NCBI RefSeq assembly: GCF_030372765.1
Contig: NZ_JAUCMW010000005.1
Location: 1 to 64,000, forward strand
From: Labilibaculum sp. K2S
GTDB lineage: Bacteria > Bacteroidota > Bacteroidia > Bacteroidales > Marinifilaceae
Reading direction: 5' to 3'
DNA: 64,000 nucleotides
Positions 59,706 to 64,000 of the stretch are shown here, piece by piece. The notes beneath the pieces were generated by a model. The model was not told the DNA's origin, made no database searches, and worked only from the letters and a program-made list of their open reading frames with translations. Position numbers and translations under genes: made by a program. The first letter of the stretch is position 1; every line of letters begins with the position of its first letter.

Positions 59706-62700
59706 TTATAATTTAATTAGCTTTTTGGAGATAATTTCATCACCATCTTCAATAGAGATAAAATACATGCCTGAAGGTAAATTTGAGATATCAATTGTAT
59801 TACTTTCCTGATCAAGAGTTATAATTTGAATTGTTTTTCCTGTTAAGGAGCTTATTCTCACTTTTGATTGAATGTTGCCTTGAATGTAAAGGGTTACAAA
59901 ATCCTTAGCGGGATTAGGATACAGCTTTAATTCTTCGATAGGAGGAGTTTCACTAAGCGGACTTCCGAAGGCTAAGCCAGAAGATTTAGTTGCTAGAGCA
60001 GGAGCAGTATTGCTAATGTCTACGGTATAATCCTCAACTTCTCCCTGACTAAATATCTCACATCCTGATTTCGCAGCTCTTCTGTGTTTTAGCATAACCC
60101 TCATTCTGGTTTTGCCAATTGCGGCATTCGCAGGAATTGTTATGTTGGAAGATGAAATTCCGGCACTGGCAGTATAACCTGAAACCACTATTTCATTACT
60201 GGTAAACTCACCATCACGGTTAAAATCAATATATATTCTCCAGTTCGCAGTATAAGACCTCGATTTGTATCCTAGAGAGAAATTCAGAGTATAGCTGTTT
60301 CCTGGTTTTACGCTTGCAGTCATATTGGTATAGTCGCCGTAACCACCGTCATCACCCGACGGATTATTCATATTCGCCAGCTCTACCAAGTCGATGTATT
60401 CATAGCGGGTATCCTGGCCGTAGGATTCACAATAATCAGGCGTGGTCGATTCTGCAAGTGTAGTTACTGATTGAATTGAAGTATAAGCACTTGATCCGGA
60501 ACTGTTACTGGCAAGAACCTGATATTCGTAGGTTGTTTCTGCTATTGCGCTTGAATAGTCGAAACTTGTTGCCGATGTGGTGAAAAGTTCCCAGTTACCA
60601 CCTTGTTCTCTTATTTGAAGATCGTAATTGTCTGCGAATTCCATACTATTCCAGCTTAAACTAAAGGAATTAGATGTAATATTCAACGCAGTTAATCCAG
60701 TAGGTATCTCCGGCACTGGAATAAGATCTGTTGTTAATGATCCTATGGCCGAGTAATCACCAGAACCAATATTATTATTCGATCGAACCCGAAATTCGTA
60801 GCTGGTTGAAGCCAGGGCAGAGGTGTAATTATATGTGGTTAAGCTTGTGTTGAAGCTTGACCATGCTCCTCCTGTTACACGAATATCCAAATCGTAATTA
60901 TCAGCATCGGTAACAGCATCCCAACTAATTGTAAATGAGTTGTAGGTAATGTTTGATGCAATTACGTTTGATGGCGCTTCCGGAGCTGTTGGAGCCACTA
61001 ATGTAGCAGCACTTACAATACTTGAATAGTCACTGGAACCAACAGAATTGTTCGCTCTTACCTGAAATTCATAAGTTGTTTCAGCATTTAGTCCGGTATA
61101 ATTGTAAGTAGTCGTGCTTAAATTTATAGTACTCCATGTTCCACCTGCTGGTCTTACATTTAAATCGTAATCAACAGCTTCAGCAGTAACATCCCAGGTA
61201 ATGGTGAAAGAATCATAGGTAATGTTTGAAGCAGCCAGATTAATTGGTGTTGCTGGTGCCGAAGGAGCAACAAGAGTTGTTGCGGTTTCTATGTTTGAAT
61301 AATCACTGGAACCAACAGAATTGTTTGCTCTCACTTGAAACTCGTAGTTGGTTTCAGCATCCAGACCTGAGTAATTATAGCTTGTTCCACTTAAATTTAT
61401 AGTACTCCATGTTCCACCTGAAGGTCTTACATTTAAATCGTAATCAACAGCACCAACAGTAACATCCCATGTAATGGTGAATGAATTATAGGTAATGTCA
61501 GAAGCGGTTAAATTCGTTGGTACATTCGGGGCAGTTGGTGCAGCAAGGGTAGTTGCTGATACCAAATTTGAATTAACACTTGAACCAATGGAATTATTTG
61601 CTCTCACCTGAAATTCATAAGTTGTTTCAGCATTAAGTCCGGTATAATCGTAATTGGGGTTGCTTAAATTTACCGTAGCCCACGTTCCTCCAGCAGGTCT
61701 TACATCAAGATCGTAATCTGTTGCACCTGTTACAACATCCCAGCTAATGGAAAATGAATTATAAGTAATATTCGATGCGGTAAGATTTGCCGGAGCAGCG
61801 GGTACAGTTGGCGCTGCTTCGGTTACTACAGAAGCAATTGCAGAATAACTGCTTGACCCTGTATCATTGTTTGCTCTTACTTGAAATTCGTAAGTAGTTT
61901 CGGCAACAGCTCCAGAGTAATCATAGGTAATTTGTGATGTGTTGATAGTTTGCCATGCACCACCTTGTTCTCTTATTTGAACATCATAACTAATTGCACC
62001 ACTAACGGCATTCCATCCAATACTAAAGCTGGTTTGAGTTACGTTCGAGGCGGTTAAGCCTGAAGGAACAGATGGTAAATTATCATCGGTAAGTGCCTTG
62101 TAGGCATTTAATCTGCCACTGCCAAGTTTACCGGCGTAACGAGTATTTAAATCGTCAATAGGGTCGGTGTTGTCCACTAATTTGGCACGTAATTCGGTAG
62201 GAGTAATGTTTCCTGCATATTTTGAAACAACAAGAGCAGCAACTCCTGATACATGCGGGCAAGCCATTGAAGTTCCCTGAAATACTCCGTAATTGTCATT
62301 GGGAAAAGTACTAAGAACAGCCGTAGGATCCTCATTAGTTGTTTCCAGTTCTCCACCAGGAGCAGCAATATCAACCCATGTTCCGTAATTGGAATAGTAC
62401 GCTTTCACATCATTTTTATTGGTAGAAGCAACCGCAAGTACATTGCTGTAGTATGCAGGATAGTATCTGCTTTGAGAGTTGTCATTACCGGCAGCAAAAA
62501 TTACAATACCGCCGTTCATCGGAGCATTTGCACCACCTGCATTGGCAATAAAATAGTCAATACCATCAAGAACAGCTTGGTCGTATTGATAAGGGGAAGT
62601 ATAACTCCAACTGTTCTGTGAAATAACTGCTCCATTATCTGCCGCATAAGAGTATGCTTCAGCAAAACCACCGCTTGAGGCACTAAAAACATTACAAGAC

Positions 62701-63602
62701 ATTAATTTTACACCGTCATTGTTTCCGCTTCCGCCTGCAATACCACTCACTCCAATTCCATTGTTGGATACAGCGGCAACTGTTCCGGCAACATGAGTTC
62801 CGTGATCACCTACGTAAATGTCACCGGTATTGTCAGCAAAGTTATATCCATAGATATCATCAACATATCCATTGTTATCATCGTCAATACCATTACCGGC
62901 AATTTCACCAGGGTTTATCCACATGTTTGCGGCTAAATCTTCATGGTCATAATCGACACCGCCATCTTCAATTGCTACAATAACGTTCGGATTACCTGTC
63001 TCTACCTGCCAGGCTTCCAATAAACTGATATCTGCACCTGGAGTTCCATTGTTCTGGCCTGTATTTTCGTAATGCCACTGATCAACAAAACGGGGATCAT
63101 TGGTTCCTGCTGGAAGAGCAGTTGGAACAGGAATATCATTACTTTCAGAAAGTTTAACACCTTCAATTTGTTTGGTTGCGTTAATTCCTTCAGCCATCGA
63201 AACCTCAGCAACATTCTGATAAGATTTTATGAGTTGGGATACCGGAGTTGATGTATTAAATTCCACTTCGTACCAAAGGTGCAGGCCAAATTCTCTGTGC
63301 TTAGCCTCAAATTTACCTGCATCACGAAACACACGACGCATTTTATTTGCCTTAAACTGTTGGTTTACTTTGTCAAGATTCGCGATGTTGGTGCGAACAA
63401 ATTCTTCAGTACTTTTGGTTTTTAATTGACTCCTGTCGATTAGGAGCTGGTGTAGCTCGTTTACCTTTTTATCGGATTTTGGAGAGAATTTTATCCGAAT
63501 AATTCCTTTGTATTTTCCATCGTTGTCTATTTCCCGTTTTTGGGAATATCCAGAGGAAATAATAAAAATACAACAAAGAAGAAGAGTAAAGATTCTTTTC
63601 AT
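59706..63602 (-). CDS. S8 subtilisin-like protease with six FN3 repeats, GEVED domain and T9SS tail
   Basis: This 1298-residue secreted serine protease has a signal peptide at about 1-20 (SSGYSQ), then a propeptide-like region to about 165. The S8 domain (about 170-505) has Asp213 (VAIEDGGVDYDH), His267 (GDHGTHVAGT) and Ser445 (GTSMACPHVSG). Six fibronectin-III repeats follow (residues 509-1053), then a GEVED domain (about 1060-1215, WRIYIDFNRDGEF and QGEVEDYTVDIS). A type A T9SS sorting domain (about 1225-1298, KLYPNPAKDFVTLYI to KKLIKL) ends the chain. Subtilisins of this type are exported to degrade extracellular protein; the FN3 and GEVED parts may bind substrate or surface. The gene stands alone with its own terminator. 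Confidence 0.95.
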   Translation of the reverse strand: MKRIFTLLLCCIFIISSGYSQKREIDNDGKYKGIIRIKFSPKSDKKVNELHQLLIDRSQLKTKSTEEFVRTNIANLDKVNQQFKANKMRRVFRDAGKFEAKHREFGLHLWYEVEFNTSTPVSQLIKSYQNVAEVSMAEGINATKQIEGVKLSESNDIPVPTALPAGTNDPRFVDQWHYENTGQNNGTPGADISLLEAWQVETGNPNVIVAIEDGGVDYDHEDLAANMWINPGEIAGNGIDDDNNGYVDDIYGYNFADNTGDIYVGDHGTHVAGTVAAVSNNGIGVSGIAGGSGNNDGVKLMSCNVFSASSGGFAEAYSYAADNGAVISQNSWSYTSPYQYDQAVLDGIDYFIANAGGANAPMNGGIVIFAAGNDNSQSRYYPAYYSNVLAVASTNKNDVKAYYSNYGTWVDIAAPGGELETTNEDPTAVLSTFPNDNYGVFQGTSMACPHVSGVAALVVSKYAGNITPTELRAKLVDNTDPIDDLNTRYAGKLGSGRLNAYKALTDDNLPSVPSGLTASNVTQTSFSIGWNAVSGAISYDVQIREQGGAWQTINTSQITYDYSGAVAETTYEFQVRANNDTGSSSYSAIASVVTEAAPTVPAAPANLTASNITYNSFSISWDVVTGATDYDLDVRPAGGTWATVNLSNPNYDYTGLNAETTYEFQVRANNSIGSSVNSNLVSATTLAAPTAPNVPTNLTASDITYNSFTITWDVTVGAVDYDLNVRPSGGTWSTINLSGTSYNYSGLDAETNYEFQVRANNSVGSSDYSNIETATTLVAPSAPATPINLAASNITYDSFTITWDVTAEAVDYDLNVRPAGGTWSTINLSTTTYNYTGLNAETTYEFQVRANNSVGSSDYSSIVSAATLVAPTAPEAPSNVIASNITYNSFTISWDAVTDADNYDLDIRVTGGAWSSFNTSLTTYNYTSALASTSYEFRVRSNNNIGSGDYSAIGSLTTDLIPVPEIPTGLTALNITSNSFSLSWNSMEFADNYDLQIREQGGNWELFTTSATSFDYSSAIAETTYEYQVLASNSSGSSAYTSIQSVTTLAESTTPDYCESYGQDTRYEYIDLVELANMNNPSGDDGGYGDYTNMTASVKPGNSYTLNFSLGYKSRSYTANWRIYIDFNRDGEFTSNEIVVSGYTASAGISSSNITIPANAAIGKTRMRVMLKHRRAAKSGCEIFSQGEVEDYTVDISNTAPALATKSSGLAFGSPLSETPPIEELKLYPNPAKDFVTLYIQGNIQSKVRISSLTGKTIQIITLDQESNTIDISNLPSGMYFISIEDGDEIISKKLIKL
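60444..62078 (-). repeat. Six tandem FN3-coding repeats of about 273 bp
   Basis: Protein residues 509-599, 600-690, 691-781, 782-872, 873-962 and 963-1053 are homologous units of 90-91 residues. Units 2 to 4 are closest, sharing long strings such as TYEFQVRANNS and TNLTASDITYNS-like starts. The DNA similarity makes copy-number change by recombination plausible. Confidence 0.9.
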
Positions 63603-64000
63603 AGTTAATGGTTTATAGTGAATATTTTGATAATAAAGCAGAAGTTAGGTAAAAATACAGACGATGTCAATAGTTGTTTGTTATGATGAACTAATATATT
63701 ATTGTATTTGCATGTAATTATATTTTTATGTTATTCTGAAATTTGTGATGGTAAGACTTTTGTTTTGCATATAAATTGGCATGTTTGAATTTTTACCTGA
63801 TGTTTTTAATGTTGTTTTAAATTAAACTGTATTTGTTATTAGGTTAAGTATAAATAATATTGCATTTGTTTATTATTTAGAATTGCAAGATGGTTTGGAG
63901 CTAAATGATTATTTTATTTTTGCATTGCTTCTCACCTCATAATTATTATTGCTATTTTCGGATTAAATAAAGATTAAAATATGTCCGAACTTTCCATATA
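63603..64000 (+). promoter_or_regulatory. AT-rich gap with a candidate promoter near the right edge
   Basis: No complete gene lies in these 398 bp. They must include the S8 gene promoter (- strand), which I could not place. On the + strand, TTTG at 63894-63897 and TATTTTTG at 63915-63922 are 17 bp apart and match the Bacteroidota TTTG / TAnnTTTG pair. This would drive the gene that seems to start at 63981. Confidence 0.45.
63981..64000 (+). CDS. Possible start of a gene cut by the window edge
   Basis: ATG at 63981 opens a frame reading MSELSI to the window end. It lies about 55 bp downstream of a good promoter-like pair, as expected for a gene start, but six codons cannot show identity. Confidence 0.3.

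Overview
The window reads as a chromosomal segment of a marine or gut-type Bacteroidota, most like the Marinilabiliales/Marinifilaceae. Supporting signs are AT-rich DNA, several SusC/SusD pairs, a hybrid two-component regulator, type IX secretion C-terminal tails, lipoproteins of the DUF6146 type, and weak or absent Shine-Dalgarno sequences with TAnnTTTG-like promoter elements. The genus is inferred from gene content; no rRNA or tRNA is present to confirm it.

Region 1 (84-19884, + strand) is a polysaccharide utilization locus (PUL) under an ECF sigma / FecR anti-sigma pair. It holds a SusC transporter with an STN signalling domain, a SusD lipoprotein, and a run of glycosidases: GH29 fucosidase, GH27, two GH51 arabinofuranosidases (one with an extra N-terminal propeller-like region), a tandem GH43-GH43 lipoprotein and a GH35 beta-galactosidase. 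A decayed transposase sits in the gap between GH29 and GH27.

Region 2 (19885-20598) is a 0.7 kb gap between converging genes. It contains a terminator, a degenerate 21-bp-period AT-rich repeat and an inverted repeat.

Region 3 (20599-44534) is a second PUL. A hybrid two-component regulator (- strand) stands opposite a beta-helix/GH43 exo-galactanase-like fusion, two consecutive SusC/SusD pairs without STN domains, a glycan-binding lipoprotein, a GH2 beta-galactosidase, a GH105 unsaturated uronyl hydrolase and a BNR_4 beta-propeller protein that keeps a lyase-like set of His/Tyr/Arg residues. Together the two loci fit breakdown of type II arabinogalactan: L-Ara, L-Fuc, Gal and Rha-GlcA caps on a beta-1,3-galactan. 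A sulfated algal polymer remains possible, although no sulfatase of that type is seen.

Region 4 (44615-53157) is housekeeping. It has a secreted M64 peptidase, a DUF554 membrane protein, and a probable cell-wall sugar recycling pair (APH-like kinase fused to a RapZ C-terminal domain, plus a MurU-like nucleotidyltransferase) flanking a 45-residue Cys-rich protein. These are followed by a diacylglycerol-kinase-like enzyme, a PAP2 phosphatase and an LtaS-like phosphotransferase.

Region 5 (53158-64000) has an unrecognised 221-residue protein followed 21 bp later by seven exact 42-bp tandem repeats that both form hairpins and largely stay open in one frame. This is the most unusual structure in the window. 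After it come a C13-like cysteine peptidase with a T9SS tail, mnmA, a DUF3078 outer-membrane protein, a DUF6146 lipoprotein and a large S8 subtilisin with six FN3 repeats, a GEVED domain and a T9SS tail.
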